Positions 53,011 to 61,639 of a stretch of 64,000 bases of DNA are shown piece after piece (position 1 is the first letter of the stretch; every line of letters begins with the position of its first letter). The notes under the pieces were generated by a model. The model saw only the letters and a program-made list of their open reading frames with translations, was not told the DNA's origin and searched no databases. Location of the stretch: positions 58,371 to 122,370 of the forward strand of contig WLST01000001.1 in NCBI GenBank assembly GCA_009711295.1, given 5' to 3'. Origin of the DNA: Actinomycetota bacterium. GTDB taxonomy: Bacteria; Actinomycetota; Acidimicrobiia; Acidimicrobiales; Ilumatobacteraceae. The translations under genes and the position numbers were made by a program.

Positions 53011-54318
53011 ATGACCATCACATACGACCCAAATCATCCGAACTATCTCAATGAGGCCGACCTGCGTGAAGAACTCACGCGCGTGTACGACCTTTGCCAC
53101 GGGTGTCGTTTGTGCTTTAAGTACTGCACATCATTTCCCACCTTGTTTTCCTATGTCGATGCTCACGACGATCAAGATGCTGGGCGCTTGACGCCAGCAC
53201 AACAAGATCAAGTGGTTGATGAATGCTTCCAATGCAAACTCTGCTACATCAACTGCCCGTACATTCCCGGCTTGCATGAATGGGAACTCGATTTTCCACG
53301 CCTCATGTTGCGTGCCGATGCAACTCGTCAAGCAAATGGTCAAGTACCGCTGCGTAAGCGCATGACCACCACCATGATGGGCCACACCGATGCCTTGGGC
53401 AAAGTGGCAACCACATTTTCGCCAATTGCTAACGCGGTGATGGGTGCCGAAGCCGGATCCCTCATTCGCAAAGTAGTGGAAAAGACTTCTGGTGTTTCCA
53501 GCCAACGCCTCTTGCCACCTTTTGCTAAAACACGATTTTCTACATGGTTCAAAAAGCATGTGTCTCCGGTGATGACAAAGAAGCAGGGCAAAGTTGCTCT
53601 CTTTCCCACATGTCTTGTTGAGTACCAAGAGCCAGGTATTGGTAAAGACCTCATCAATGTTTATGAAAAGAACAACATTGAGTGCTCACTTGCCGAAGGT
53701 GCCTCATGCTGTGGTGCTCCGTACTTGCACAGCGGCGATGTTGAGCAATTCAAAAAAGTAGGAGCGAAAAACGTTGAGGCTTTGGCGGCTGCAGTACGCG
53801 CCGGCAACGACATTGTTGTGCCTCAGCCAACGTGTGGCTACATCTTGAAAAAAGACTATGTCGACTACATCGGCGGGGCCGATGCTGAACTCGTCGCTGC
53901 AAATACTTACGATGCGGCCGAGTATCTCATGGGTCTTCATAAAGGTGAAGGAACCGAACTCAACACCGATTTTGTAGGTGAAGTTCCTGAAAAAATCACT
54001 TATCACGCACCTTGTCACTTGCGTGCTCAAAACATTGGCATGAAGAGCCGCGACTTGTTGAAACTCACCGGTTCTAAAATCAAACTCATCCAAACCTGTT
54101 CAGGTATCGACGGCATGTGGGGACTGCGCGCTGAAAATGCCGATATGTCTATTCCTATCGCTCGCAAACTCGCCGATGAAATTGAAGCCGCAGAGGGCGA
54201 TGAAATTGCTGGCGACTGTCACTTGGCGAACACCGCTATTACCGAGCAAACAGGTAAATCACCAAGTCATCCATTGCAATTACTTGCTCGCGCTTACGGA
54301 ATTCCCGAAGAGAAATAA
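53011..54318 (+). CDS. Heterodisulfide-reductase-like (CCG-domain) Fe-S protein
   Basis: 435 aa. Two [4Fe-4S] motifs, CHGCRLCFKYC (from about 29) and CFQCKLCYINCP (from about 75), are followed by two CCG domains. The first has SCCGAPYLHSG; the second has PCHLRAQN, TCSGIDG and CHLAN, a variant of the CCG motif. It resembles GlpC/HdrD electron-transfer subunits. In other bacteria rubrerythrin, this type of protein and DUF3501 cluster together, so it probably delivers electrons to rubrerythrin. Substrate and donor are unknown. Confidence 0.85.
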   Translation: MTITYDPNHPNYLNEADLREELTRVYDLCHGCRLCFKYCTSFPTLFSYVDAHDDQDAGRLTPAQQDQVVDECFQCKLCYINCPYIPGLHEWELDFPRLMLRADATRQANGQVPLRKRMTTTMMGHTDALGKVATTFSPIANAVMGAEAGSLIRKVVEKTSGVSSQRLLPPFAKTRFSTWFKKHVSPVMTKKQGKVALFPTCLVEYQEPGIGKDLINVYEKNNIECSLAEGASCCGAPYLHSGDVEQFKKVGAKNVEALAAAVRAGNDIVVPQPTCGYILKKDYVDYIGGADAELVAANTYDAAEYLMGLHKGEGTELNTDFVGEVPEKITYHAPCHLRAQNIGMKSRDLLKLTGSKIKLIQTCSGIDGMWGLRAENADMSIPIARKLADEIEAAEGDEIAGDCHLANTAITEQTGKSPSHPLQLLARAYGIPEEK

Positions 54319-54342
54319 ATAACCGAAAAAGAGAGGATAAAT

Positions 54343-54969
54343 ATGCCCCCCGTATTGTCACCATCTCACAATGGTTCACGCAAACTTGTCATCGACGACA
54401 TTCTCGACCTGCGTGCTTATGAAAAAGTACGTGTTGCTGAAAAAGCACGCGTCTTAGAACTGAAGCGCAAGCGTCGCGTTGAAATCGGAACCATCCTGAC
54501 TGTGCTCTTTGAAAACAGAGACACCATGTGGATGCAGATCCAAGAAATGTTGCGCGCCGAGAAAGTTCTCACCGATGAGGGTGTGTATGAAGAACTCAAT
54601 GCGTATAACCCGCTCATCCCAGAACCAGGGCAGTTGAGTTGCACGGTCTTTATCGAAATCACCACCGAAGCAGCCATGCGTGAGTGGTTGCCAAAACTGG
54701 TGGGCATCGAGCGTTCCATTGTGCTGGTGCTCAGCGATGGCACTGAAGTGCACCCGGTGACCGACGCTCAACACGATGCTGCCCTCACTCGAGAAGACAT
54801 CACAGCTGCAGTGCATTACATCCACTTCAATTTCACCCCAGAACAAGTGGCGGCTTTTGCCAGTGGACCAGTGCAATTGCGTTGTATCCACCCCAACTAT
54901 TTGGAAGTAATGGAGCTTTCCGATTCCACCGTCGGAGAGCTGCTTTTAGACCTCCAGGCCAATAGTTAA
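54343..54969 (+). CDS. DUF3501 family protein
   Basis: 208 aa. RKLVIDDILDLRAYEKVR and FENRDTMWMQIQEMLRAEK are the conserved N-terminal blocks of DUF3501, with a C-terminal alpha/beta part ending PNYLEVMELSDSTVGELLLDL. The function is uncharacterised; the family is regularly found next to rubrerythrin and CCG-type Fe-S proteins. It starts 24 bases after the Fe-S gene behind AGAGAGG and closes the peroxide-defence operon. Confidence 0.85.
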   Translation: MPPVLSPSHNGSRKLVIDDILDLRAYEKVRVAEKARVLELKRKRRVEIGTILTVLFENRDTMWMQIQEMLRAEKVLTDEGVYEELNAYNPLIPEPGQLSCTVFIEITTEAAMREWLPKLVGIERSIVLVLSDGTEVHPVTDAQHDAALTREDITAAVHYIHFNFTPEQVAAFASGPVQLRCIHPNYLEVMELSDSTVGELLLDLQANS

Positions 54970-55063
54970 TTCTTTCCCGTTGAGTTTGCGTTACTTGTAG
55001 AGCACAACGTAAGGTGGGCGAGGTGAGACGTTCGTCACGCATCGGGGGATGCATGGCGAAGGT

Positions 55064-55108
55064 TGAACTGAACACATTCCGGGGCTTTTCCGGGGTGAAC
55101 TGCAACAC
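55064..55108 (+). repeat. Nested direct repeats in the whiB leader
   Basis: TGAACTGAACAC (55064-55075) and TGAACTGCAACAC (55096-55108) flank two copies of TTCCGGGG (55077-55084 and 55088-55095) spaced 11 bp apart. They sit 15 to 59 bases upstream of the whiB start codon, in a 153-base intergenic space. Possible activator site or RNA element; function not known. Confidence 0.4.
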
Positions 55109-55122
55109 GGTGGGGGAACAAC

Positions 55123-55368
55123 GTGACAGTCATCGATCTTTCATGGCGACAAAAAGGGGCCTGTCAGGGTCTCGATCCTGCAGTCTTTTTCCCCGATGAG
55201 GGCGACGAAGCGCAAGTAGAAATCGCCATTGCGGTGTGCGATACCTGCCATGTACGTGTGTCGTGCTTGGAGCATGCCTTGGCAAGTCGTGAAAAAGAAG
55301 GCGTGTGGGGCGGCACAACCGAACGTGAACGTCGGCGCATTGTGCGTCAACGACGTCGCTCTGCGTAA
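55123..55368 (+). CDS. WhiB-family Fe-S transcriptional regulator
   Basis: 81 aa from GTG 55123, with GGGGGAA upstream. Four Cys bind a [4Fe-4S] cluster: GACQG near 13, CDTC (CxxC) near 40 and VSC near 48. The G-V-W-G-G turn (GVWGGTTERERRR) and basic C-terminus complete the family signature. WhiB proteins bind region 4 of the primary sigma factor and sense redox or NO; they are specific to actinobacteria and their phages. Which of WhiB1-7 it matches is not decided. Confidence 0.93.
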   Translation: MTVIDLSWRQKGACQGLDPAVFFPDEGDEAQVEIAIAVCDTCHVRVSCLEHALASREKEGVWGGTTERERRRIVRQRRRSA

Positions 55369-55378
55369 GAATGAGCGA

Positions 55379-56470
55379 GTGACTTCTTCGCATTCGCTCG
55401 ATATTGCTCAGTACGGGGGGTGGCCAGGAATTCTGGGAACGCTTGTTGCCGGAAATGACCTTGAGCCTCATATTGCCGAAGCGGCTATTACCGACATTTT
55501 GAATGGGCAAGCAACTGCCTCTCAAATGACTGCATTCATTGTTGCTTTGCGCGCCAAAGGTGAAACTGCAACCGAGCTATCAGGCATGTTGCGCGCGGTG
55601 CGTTCCGCTGGTCAGCGCGTCGACCTTGCACCAGAACTTGCTCAACGCGCCATCGACATAGTGGGCACAGGTGGCGACCAAAGTCATTCCTTTAATGTTT
55701 CTACGGTGACGTCACTCGTGGTGGCCGGCGCAGGTGTGCCGGTGTGCAAGCACGGGAATCGGGCCGCTTCATCGAAATGTGGTGCAGCCGATGTGCTTGA
55801 AGAACTCGGCGTAGCCATTGAGCTCGACCCCATTGGCGTTGCGCAATGTATTGATGAAGCCGGTATGGGCTTTTGCCTTGCTGCTCGATTTCACCCAGCA
55901 TTTCGCTACACAGGGCCATCGCGGCGCGAAATAGGAATTTCCACTGCATTCAACTTGTTGGGCCCCATGGCGAACCCTGCTCCCATTTCTTCCATGCTGG
56001 TTGGTGTTGCAGCACCATGGATGATGCGTCCGATGATTGAAGCTTTAAGTTCACGCGGAGTCACTTCCGCTTGGGTGGTGCATGGAAGCAACGGAACCAC
56101 TCAAGGTGGAGTTGATGAGCTCACACTTGCTGGCCCAGCGCTCGTGATGCAATTGCGCGATGGTGCAGTGAGCGAATTGAAAGTTGACTGTTCCGACATT
56201 GGTCTCTCCTCGCAACCGCTGTCGGCAATTGTTGGCGGAGACGCAACTGAAAATGCACGCATTGCACGTGCAGTATTGGCCGGAGAAAAGGGTGCTGCAC
56301 GCGACACCGTGGTGTTGAACGCTGCAGCAGCACTTCATGTGGCTGGAGTTGCTGCGTCGCTCGGCGACGGTCGTGTGTTGGCTGAAGAATCTATTGATTC
56401 AGGTAAGGCATCTGCGGTGTTGCAGAAACTCGTTGCCACGAGCACTGCAGCTGCCGAGCGTTTGGAGTAA
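55379..56470 (+). CDS. trpD: Anthranilate phosphoribosyltransferase
   Basis: 363 aa. It joins PRPP to anthranilate in tryptophan synthesis. Signature GTGGDQSHSFNVST near residue 95, KHGNRAASSKCGAADVLEELG (anthranilate-binding and NR motif) and FNLLGPMANP near residue 190. The GTG start at 55379 is 10 bases after the whiB stop; upstream frame overlaps whiB and lacks homology. No other trp genes are in the window. The next gene begins 17 bases downstream. Confidence 0.92.
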   Translation: MTSSHSLDIAQYGGWPGILGTLVAGNDLEPHIAEAAITDILNGQATASQMTAFIVALRAKGETATELSGMLRAVRSAGQRVDLAPELAQRAIDIVGTGGDQSHSFNVSTVTSLVVAGAGVPVCKHGNRAASSKCGAADVLEELGVAIELDPIGVAQCIDEAGMGFCLAARFHPAFRYTGPSRREIGISTAFNLLGPMANPAPISSMLVGVAAPWMMRPMIEALSSRGVTSAWVVHGSNGTTQGGVDELTLAGPALVMQLRDGAVSELKVDCSDIGLSSQPLSAIVGGDATENARIARAVLAGEKGAARDTVVLNAAAALHVAGVAASLGDGRVLAEESIDSGKASAVLQKLVATSTAAAERLE

Positions 56471-56487
56471 CTATTTCCTCGCTGGCA

Positions 56488-57297
56488 GTGCGTGTTCCCG
56501 CTAGCTCGGCCAATTTGGGCCCAGGGTTCGATGGAATAGCCATGGCGCTGTCTTTGTATGCAACGGTGCGCGAGGCAGAAAGTAGCGATGCTGTTGCCGA
56601 TGAATTTCACCCAGCCACTATTGCTTTTCGTGCACTTGGCGGTGTTGGCAATATTTCGGTTCGCACCGATATTCCAATGGGTCGTGGTCTGGGATACAGC
56701 GGGGCAGTACGAGTGGGTGGAGCACTTCTTGCAGCACTGCAGCAAGATGGAAAAGCTTTGCTCTCTCGGGAGTGGCGTAAGAAAATACTGGTTGCTACTG
56801 CAGACCTAGAAGGCCACGGCGACAACGTTGCTGCGTCGTTGCTCGGTGGTGTTGTGGGAACCAACGGCACATTTGCTGCGAGCATTACGAACAATTGCGC
56901 GGTGGAAGTGGTGGTGTGGGTTCCTTCTTCATCTACTTCAACTCATGCTTCGCGTACAAAGTTGCCAAGCCAGGTAAGTCTTGCCGACGCAGCATTTAAT
57001 ATTTCCCACACCGCGCTCCTAGTGGGTGCATTGAATTCGGGAGATCTTGAAGCACTCGCTGTAGCTACTGCCGACCGTTTGCACCAAGACATTCGTTTTG
57101 CTGCAGTGCCAGAGAGCAAAGCAGCACTCGATGCAGGGCTAAGCGCTGGGGCCATTTGTGGCTGGCTGTCGGGTTCGGGTCCGAGTGTTGCCATGTTTTG
57201 CCCTGCGGGTGAAGCAGCACGTATTGCGCACAGCCTTCCCGCGCAAGGTTCGGCAAAGGTGTTAGAAATCGACACCGTTGGTGCACGCCTGTTGTAG
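56488..57297 (+). CDS. thrB: Homoserine kinase
   Basis: 269 aa, GHMP kinase fold. Starts RVPASSANLGPGFDGIAMAL, the ThrB N-terminal signature. The ATP-binding loop reads PMGRGLGYSGAVRVGG (usually P-x-x-x-G-L-G-S-S-A, so Ser-Ser is changed to Tyr-Ser). The C-terminal GWLSGSGPSVAMF is the GHMP C-terminal motif. It phosphorylates homoserine toward threonine. The GTG at 56488 gives a slightly short N-terminus; an unusual upstream start is possible. Confidence 0.88.
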   Translation: MRVPASSANLGPGFDGIAMALSLYATVREAESSDAVADEFHPATIAFRALGGVGNISVRTDIPMGRGLGYSGAVRVGGALLAALQQDGKALLSREWRKKILVATADLEGHGDNVAASLLGGVVGTNGTFAASITNNCAVEVVVWVPSSSTSTHASRTKLPSQVSLADAAFNISHTALLVGALNSGDLEALAVATADRLHQDIRFAAVPESKAALDAGLSAGAICGWLSGSGPSVAMFCPAGEAARIAHSLPAQGSAKVLEIDTVGARLL

Positions 57298-57328
57298 CCC
57301 TGTCACACCCCTTTGCTCATATGTGGGC

Positions 57329-57553
57329 ATGGAACAACGCACCTCAATTCCCGTTACGTCTTCGTCACTCACCATCTCATGCGACACCTGCGTGATGCAC
57401 GAGAGCGATGCTTGCGGCGACTGCGTGGTTTCTTACCTGCTCAACCATGAGCCTGGCGATGCCGTGGTCTTTAGCTTTGAAGAAGAGCGTGCCGTGAGGT
57501 TGCTCGCTTCTGCGGGTTTGGTGCCTACGCTTCGTCATCGTGAAGTCGGTTGA
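57329..57553 (+). CDS. Small protein with two CxxC motifs
   Basis: 74 aa. ISCDTCVMHESDACGDCVVSYLL contains CDTC and CGDC, a likely zinc- or Fe-S-binding pair, followed by an acidic helix-strand segment. The pattern is of a small conserved actinobacterial protein of unknown function. It overlaps the queG start by 14 nt, so is probably translated with it. No clear Shine-Dalgarno before ATG 57329. Confidence 0.7.
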   Translation: MEQRTSIPVTSSSLTISCDTCVMHESDACGDCVVSYLLNHEPGDAVVFSFEEERAVRLLASAGLVPTLRHREVG

Positions 57554-58667
57554 GTCTCAAAGTAGCTATACACAGCACCTCTCTGAGGTAGGTCTGTCGG
57601 CTGGGTTACATCGTGTCGGCTTCACCACTGCTGAACCGCTGTTGCGGGCACGTGAAGCTTTGGTCGAGCGCGAAGGTCGTGGGTTGCGCGACACCATGCA
57701 GTTCACATACCGCAACCCCATTCGCTCTACAACTCCCGAGATGGCTCTTCCTCATGCGCGCAGCATTGTGGTGGGAGCTCGGAGTTACTTTGCCGATGTG
57801 CAGTTGCCTGTACTTTCTGAAATGACCGACCAAATTTTTGGCGACGTCGCGCGCTATGCCTGGTCCGATCATTATGCGTCGTTGCGAGATTCGCTCACAG
57901 TGGTTGCAGAGCAACTACGTAGCGATGGCCACGAAGCATTGGTATTTGCCGATAGCAATGCCATCGTCGACCGCGAAGTTGCGTATCTTGCAGGGCTCGG
58001 ATGGTTTGGTAAAAACGCAAACTTGCTCATCAGCGGTGCCGGCAGTTGGTTTGTTCTGGGTTGCATAGTTACCACTGCCGAACTCACGCCATCTGCAACG
58101 GTGTCTGACGGTTGTGGAACCTGCCGGCGTTGCATTGATGCGTGCCCAACAGGAGCCATTGTGGAGCCAGGAGTCATCGATGCCGGAAAGTGTTTGGCGT
58201 GGATACTGCAAAAGCCTGGCACTATTGCGCACGAATATCGCGAAGCAATTGGCGCGCGAATGTACGGATGCGACTCATGCCAAGACGCCTGCCCGCCGAG
58301 CATGAGACTCGCGCAACATGAAGAGGTTGCCAGCGATGCCCAAATTGTGGTCGATGTGCTGGAACTGTTGTCGCTGAGCGATGCTGAAATTCTGGAGCGT
58401 TACGGCCGCTGGTACATCGCGGGTCGCGATCCGCGATGGGTACGCCGCAATGCCTTGGTGGTCATTGGAAATAGTGCATCGCCGCACAACGAAAAAGCGA
58501 AAGCAGTACTCACCGCTCACGTGCAAAGCCCCGACCCGGTTTTACGGGCACATGCAATTTGGGCAGCATCACGCTTGGGCATGGGCTCCAGTATCCCGCA
58601 GCACGATGAAGATCCCGATGTGACAGCAGAATTGCACCGTCTACCAGGCGTGCGTGAGCAACACTAG
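57540..58667 (+). CDS. queG: Epoxyqueuosine reductase QueG
   Basis: 375 aa. A cobalamin-dependent Fe-S enzyme that reduces epoxyqueuosine in tRNA to queuosine. DUF1730 N-terminal domain (about 60-130), catalytic Asp in VFADSNAIVDREVAYLAGLGWFGKN, two [4Fe-4S] motifs CGTCRRCIDACP (about 197) and CDSCQDACP (about 245), then a HEAT-like C-terminus. The GTG start overlaps the small CxxC gene. The other queuosine genes are not in this window. Confidence 0.92.
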   Translation: MKSVESQSSYTQHLSEVGLSAGLHRVGFTTAEPLLRAREALVEREGRGLRDTMQFTYRNPIRSTTPEMALPHARSIVVGARSYFADVQLPVLSEMTDQIFGDVARYAWSDHYASLRDSLTVVAEQLRSDGHEALVFADSNAIVDREVAYLAGLGWFGKNANLLISGAGSWFVLGCIVTTAELTPSATVSDGCGTCRRCIDACPTGAIVEPGVIDAGKCLAWILQKPGTIAHEYREAIGARMYGCDSCQDACPPSMRLAQHEEVASDAQIVVDVLELLSLSDAEILERYGRWYIAGRDPRWVRRNALVVIGNSASPHNEKAKAVLTAHVQSPDPVLRAHAIWAASRLGMGSSIPQHDEDPDVTAELHRLPGVREQH

Positions 58668-58673
58668 AGAAGC

Positions 58674-59798
58674 ATGACATCGCGCCACCTTTTAGTAACG
58701 AACGACTTCCCACCAAAAATTGGTGGCATTCAGTCGTTGCTCTGGGAGTGGTGGCGGCGCTTGCCAAGCGATTCCTTTGCTGTTCTCACATCGCCGTATG
58801 AAGGCGCAAAAGAATGGGATGCCACGCAGCCGTTCCATATTGAACGCACGCGCGAGCCAGTGTTATTGCCACACCCATTCATGGGGAAGCGCATTAATGA
58901 GATGGCAAAGCGTGTTGGTGCCGACTTCGTCGTGCTCGACCCTGCGGTGCCACTTGGCATCGTTGGCCCGTCATTGGAATTGCCATATGCGGTGGTGGTT
59001 CATGGAGCCGAGGTCACAGTGCCAGGGCGTATCCCAGGCACACATCAATTATTGGGCCGCGTATTGCGCAACTCCATTCATGTTGTTGCCGCGGGTCAGT
59101 ATCCGGCCGATGAGGCCGTGCGAGCCGCGGGTCGTGACCTTCCGACAACGGTGGTGCAGCCAGGTGTCGACACCGAGCGCTTTCGTGTGTTGAGCGCCGA
59201 TGAGCGCGCATCAGCGCGTGAACATTTTGGTGTGTCACCGACCGCCGAACTCATTGTTGGCGTCAGCCGACTTGTTCCGCGCAAAGGTTTCGATATTGCT
59301 ATTTCGGCAGTTGCGCGGCTCGCGCGCGATCGTCCGCAACTCGAGATGCTTATTGCTGGTGCGGGTCGCGATGCGAAGCGTTTGAATGAGCTTGCCCAAA
59401 AGCTCGGTGCTCCAGTGCGCTTTTTGGGTCGTACGCCATTTGAAGATCTGCCACTTCTCTATGGGTGTGCCGATATTTTCACCATGCTGTGCCGTAATAG
59501 GTGGGGCGGGCTCGAACAAGAAGGCTTTGGCATCGTGTTTTTGGAGGCAGCTGCGTGCGGAGTGCCTCAAGTTGCCGGAAGTAGTGGCGGAGCCGCTGAA
59601 GCAGTTGACGATGGCGTGTCGGGCATTGTGGTGAAAGACCCCACCAGTATCGACGAAGTGGCTCAAGTATTCTCGGTATTGCTCAACAGCCCCGACCTGC
59701 GTCAACGTATGGGCAATGCTGGGCGAGTGCGCGCCGTGGAAAGTTTTTCCTACGATGTGCTCACCGCACGATTATGGAATACTCTGTCGCAATTGTGA
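58674..59798 (+). CDS. GT4-family glycosyltransferase, PimB-like mannosyltransferase
   Basis: 374 aa. GT-B fold: N-terminal TNDFPPKIGGIQSLLWEW, VVHGAEVTVPGRIPGT near 110, VGVSRLVPRKGFDIAI near 198, and EQEGFGIVFLEAAACGVPQVAGSSGGAAEAV with the donor-phosphate Glu pair. This closely resembles PimB, which adds the second mannose of phosphatidylinositol mannosides in actinobacteria. Whether this organism makes PIMs is inferred. It starts 6 bases after queG. Confidence 0.88.
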   Translation: MTSRHLLVTNDFPPKIGGIQSLLWEWWRRLPSDSFAVLTSPYEGAKEWDATQPFHIERTREPVLLPHPFMGKRINEMAKRVGADFVVLDPAVPLGIVGPSLELPYAVVVHGAEVTVPGRIPGTHQLLGRVLRNSIHVVAAGQYPADEAVRAAGRDLPTTVVQPGVDTERFRVLSADERASAREHFGVSPTAELIVGVSRLVPRKGFDIAISAVARLARDRPQLEMLIAGAGRDAKRLNELAQKLGAPVRFLGRTPFEDLPLLYGCADIFTMLCRNRWGGLEQEGFGIVFLEAAACGVPQVAGSSGGAAEAVDDGVSGIVVKDPTSIDEVAQVFSVLLNSPDLRQRMGNAGRVRAVESFSYDVLTARLWNTLSQL

Positions 59799-59811
59799 AG
59801 AAAGATCAGCA

Positions 59812-60261
59812 GTGAGCAAAATCGTTTTGTGTAATCGAGTGGCAACTCTGGTTTTTTCCGTTGTCGCAGTTGTCAGTGCCATTTTTTTCACATCAGCATC
59901 GCGAGTGGCAATTGTCGCAGTGAGCCTTGTACTTTTTGCCGCGGGGGTAGCCACGTTTCTCTTGGGCTACTTCGCAGCCGTACAACGCAGTAGAGAAGAA
60001 GAGATTGCGGTTACTCAACTGTTCTTTTTGGCCGGCGATGTTGCACCGAAAAATGTGCGCCTAGCGATGTGGTATTGCCTTGCAGCACAGTGCGTCGTTG
60101 GACTAGGCGTTGCCTTGGCGCGACCTTCCACCGATGGGAAGGCGGGAAGCGTGATGGCTTTTGCGGTGATGGTTCCGATGCTCGGAATTGGGTTGAATGG
60201 GCTATGGGCAGGCAAGTTCGGTACCTTTGGCCCGCGACAATTGAAGTCTGCACCAGAATAA
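59812..60261 (+). CDS. Small membrane protein downstream of PimB-like gene
   Basis: 149 aa from GTG 59812. Four hydrophobic segments (about 10-27, 30-50, 83-102 and 112-130) and a short charged loop (QRSREEEIAV). No named family, but membrane proteins of this size follow the PimB-like gene in other actinobacteria. It is 13 bases after the glycosyltransferase. A longer frame upstream lies inside that gene and is not used. Confidence 0.7.
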   Translation: MSKIVLCNRVATLVFSVVAVVSAIFFTSASRVAIVAVSLVLFAAGVATFLLGYFAAVQRSREEEIAVTQLFFLAGDVAPKNVRLAMWYCLAAQCVVGLGVALARPSTDGKAGSVMAFAVMVPMLGIGLNGLWAGKFGTFGPRQLKSAPE

Positions 60262-60297
60262 ACGTGCAATTGCATGCGCCATCGGTAACAATGGGGT

Positions 60298-60729
60298 ATG
60301 GCCGAAACTGCCAAACAAACCACCGTCATCGCCGCTTCGCCTGAGCACTGCTTTGCCATTGCTACCGAGTTTGAGCGATACCCCGATTGGGCTAAAGATC
60401 TCAAAGACGCCGTGGTCCTTGAACGCGATGCTCAAGGACGTGCTTCGCGAGTTGAGTTTCGTGCGTCAGCACTTGGTCGCAGTACTCACTACACACTGGG
60501 CTATACCTACGGAGACGCACCTCTTACCATTCAGTGGAAACTCGTCGATGGCGACATCATGCGTACGCTCGATGGCGACTACATGTTCGAGCCAGTAAAC
60601 AACGGAACACTTGTTACTTACGATCTATCCATCGATCTGGTGATTCCACTTCCTGGTTTTGTGAAGCGCCGCGCTGAAAATCGTATTTTGCACACGTTGA
60701 ATGAACTGAAAGCACGCTGCGAGTCGTAA
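60298..60729 (+). CDS. SRPBCC (START-like) family protein
   Basis: 143 aa, full-length. The polyketide-cyclase/START-like helix-grip fold is suggested by IAASPEHCFAIATEFERYPDWAKDLKDAVV and the C-terminal amphipathic helix KRRAENRILHTLNELKARC. Such proteins bind hydrophobic ligands such as lipids or isoprenoids in a cavity. Its placement between a PimB-like glycosyltransferase gene and a ROK kinase gene is a repeated arrangement in actinobacteria; the ligand is unknown. Confidence 0.85.
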   Translation: MAETAKQTTVIAASPEHCFAIATEFERYPDWAKDLKDAVVLERDAQGRASRVEFRASALGRSTHYTLGYTYGDAPLTIQWKLVDGDIMRTLDGDYMFEPVNNGTLVTYDLSIDLVIPLPGFVKRRAENRILHTLNELKARCES

Positions 60730-60760
60730 GGCCGCGCAACAGCATTTTTCATCTTCCAAC

Positions 60761-61639
60761 ATGGTTGCAATCGGTGTTGATGTTGGAGGCACCAAGTGCC
60801 TAGCGGTTGCACTTGGGGAAGATGGCTCCGTTCTCGATTCACTCACACTTCCTACTGCTGAGGGCATTGGTGTTGTTGAAGAAGTTGCCGAATTGTGCAC
60901 TGCCCTCGCACGACGCGTAGGCAAAGCAGCAACGTCGCTGGGGGTGGGAATGCCCGGAACGGTGTCGCGTGACGGTGTGGTGTATCTTGCTCCGCATCTT
61001 CCCGACGTGCGTCAGTTGCCGATGCGGGAATTACTTGCAAGCAAGTTGAACATTCCAGTTGTTGTCGATAACGACGCAACATGTGCTGGCGTTGCTGAGT
61101 GGAAAAAAGGGGCTGCGCAAAATTGCAACGACGCTCTCATCATTACCATTGGTACAGGAATTGGTGCTGCACTCATTGCCAATGGAAAAGTGATGCGCGG
61201 GCATCACGGTTTTGCGGGCGAGAGTGGACACCACATCGTTGTGTACGGCGGGGAAGAGTGCCCGTGTGGACGACGTGGATGTTGGGAGCAATATGCCTCG
61301 GGTACGGCGCTACGACGCATGGCCAATGGTGTGAGTGGTGAAGAAGTTTTGTTGCGTGTGGTGAAAGAAGATGCAGAAGCACAGATCGTTTTGGAAGAGT
61401 TTGCGAGTTGGGTGGCGCTTGGCCTTTTTAACCTGGTCAATACGCTCGACCCACAGGTCATTGTGCTGGGTGGTGGCCTCGGGTCATCTGCGGTACTGCG
61501 ACATTTCGTCGCCAATGCATTAAGCAAGCAAATGCCACCGGCAGAGTTGCGTCCAGCGCCACTGTTGGTAACTGCTCAGTTAGGCCCAGAAGCAGGTGCA
61601 ATTGGTGCGGCATTGCTGGGCAAAGCAGTTATGAATTAG
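60761..61639 (+). CDS. glk: ROK-family glucokinase
   Basis: 292 aa. Phosphate motif IGVDVGGTKCLAVAL, sugar-binding GMPGTVSRDG and VDNDATCAGVAEW (catalytic Asp), GTGIGAALI, and the ROK zinc motif GEECPCGRRGCWEQYASG. It phosphorylates glucose or another hexose. Its stop overlaps the stop of the convergent glycerol kinase gene by 11 bases. Exact sugar specificity is not certain. Confidence 0.9.
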   Translation: MVAIGVDVGGTKCLAVALGEDGSVLDSLTLPTAEGIGVVEEVAELCTALARRVGKAATSLGVGMPGTVSRDGVVYLAPHLPDVRQLPMRELLASKLNIPVVVDNDATCAGVAEWKKGAAQNCNDALIITIGTGIGAALIANGKVMRGHHGFAGESGHHIVVYGGEECPCGRRGCWEQYASGTALRRMANGVSGEEVLLRVVKEDAEAQIVLEEFASWVALGLFNLVNTLDPQVIVLGGGLGSSAVLRHFVANALSKQMPPAELRPAPLLVTAQLGPEAGAIGAALLGKAVMN

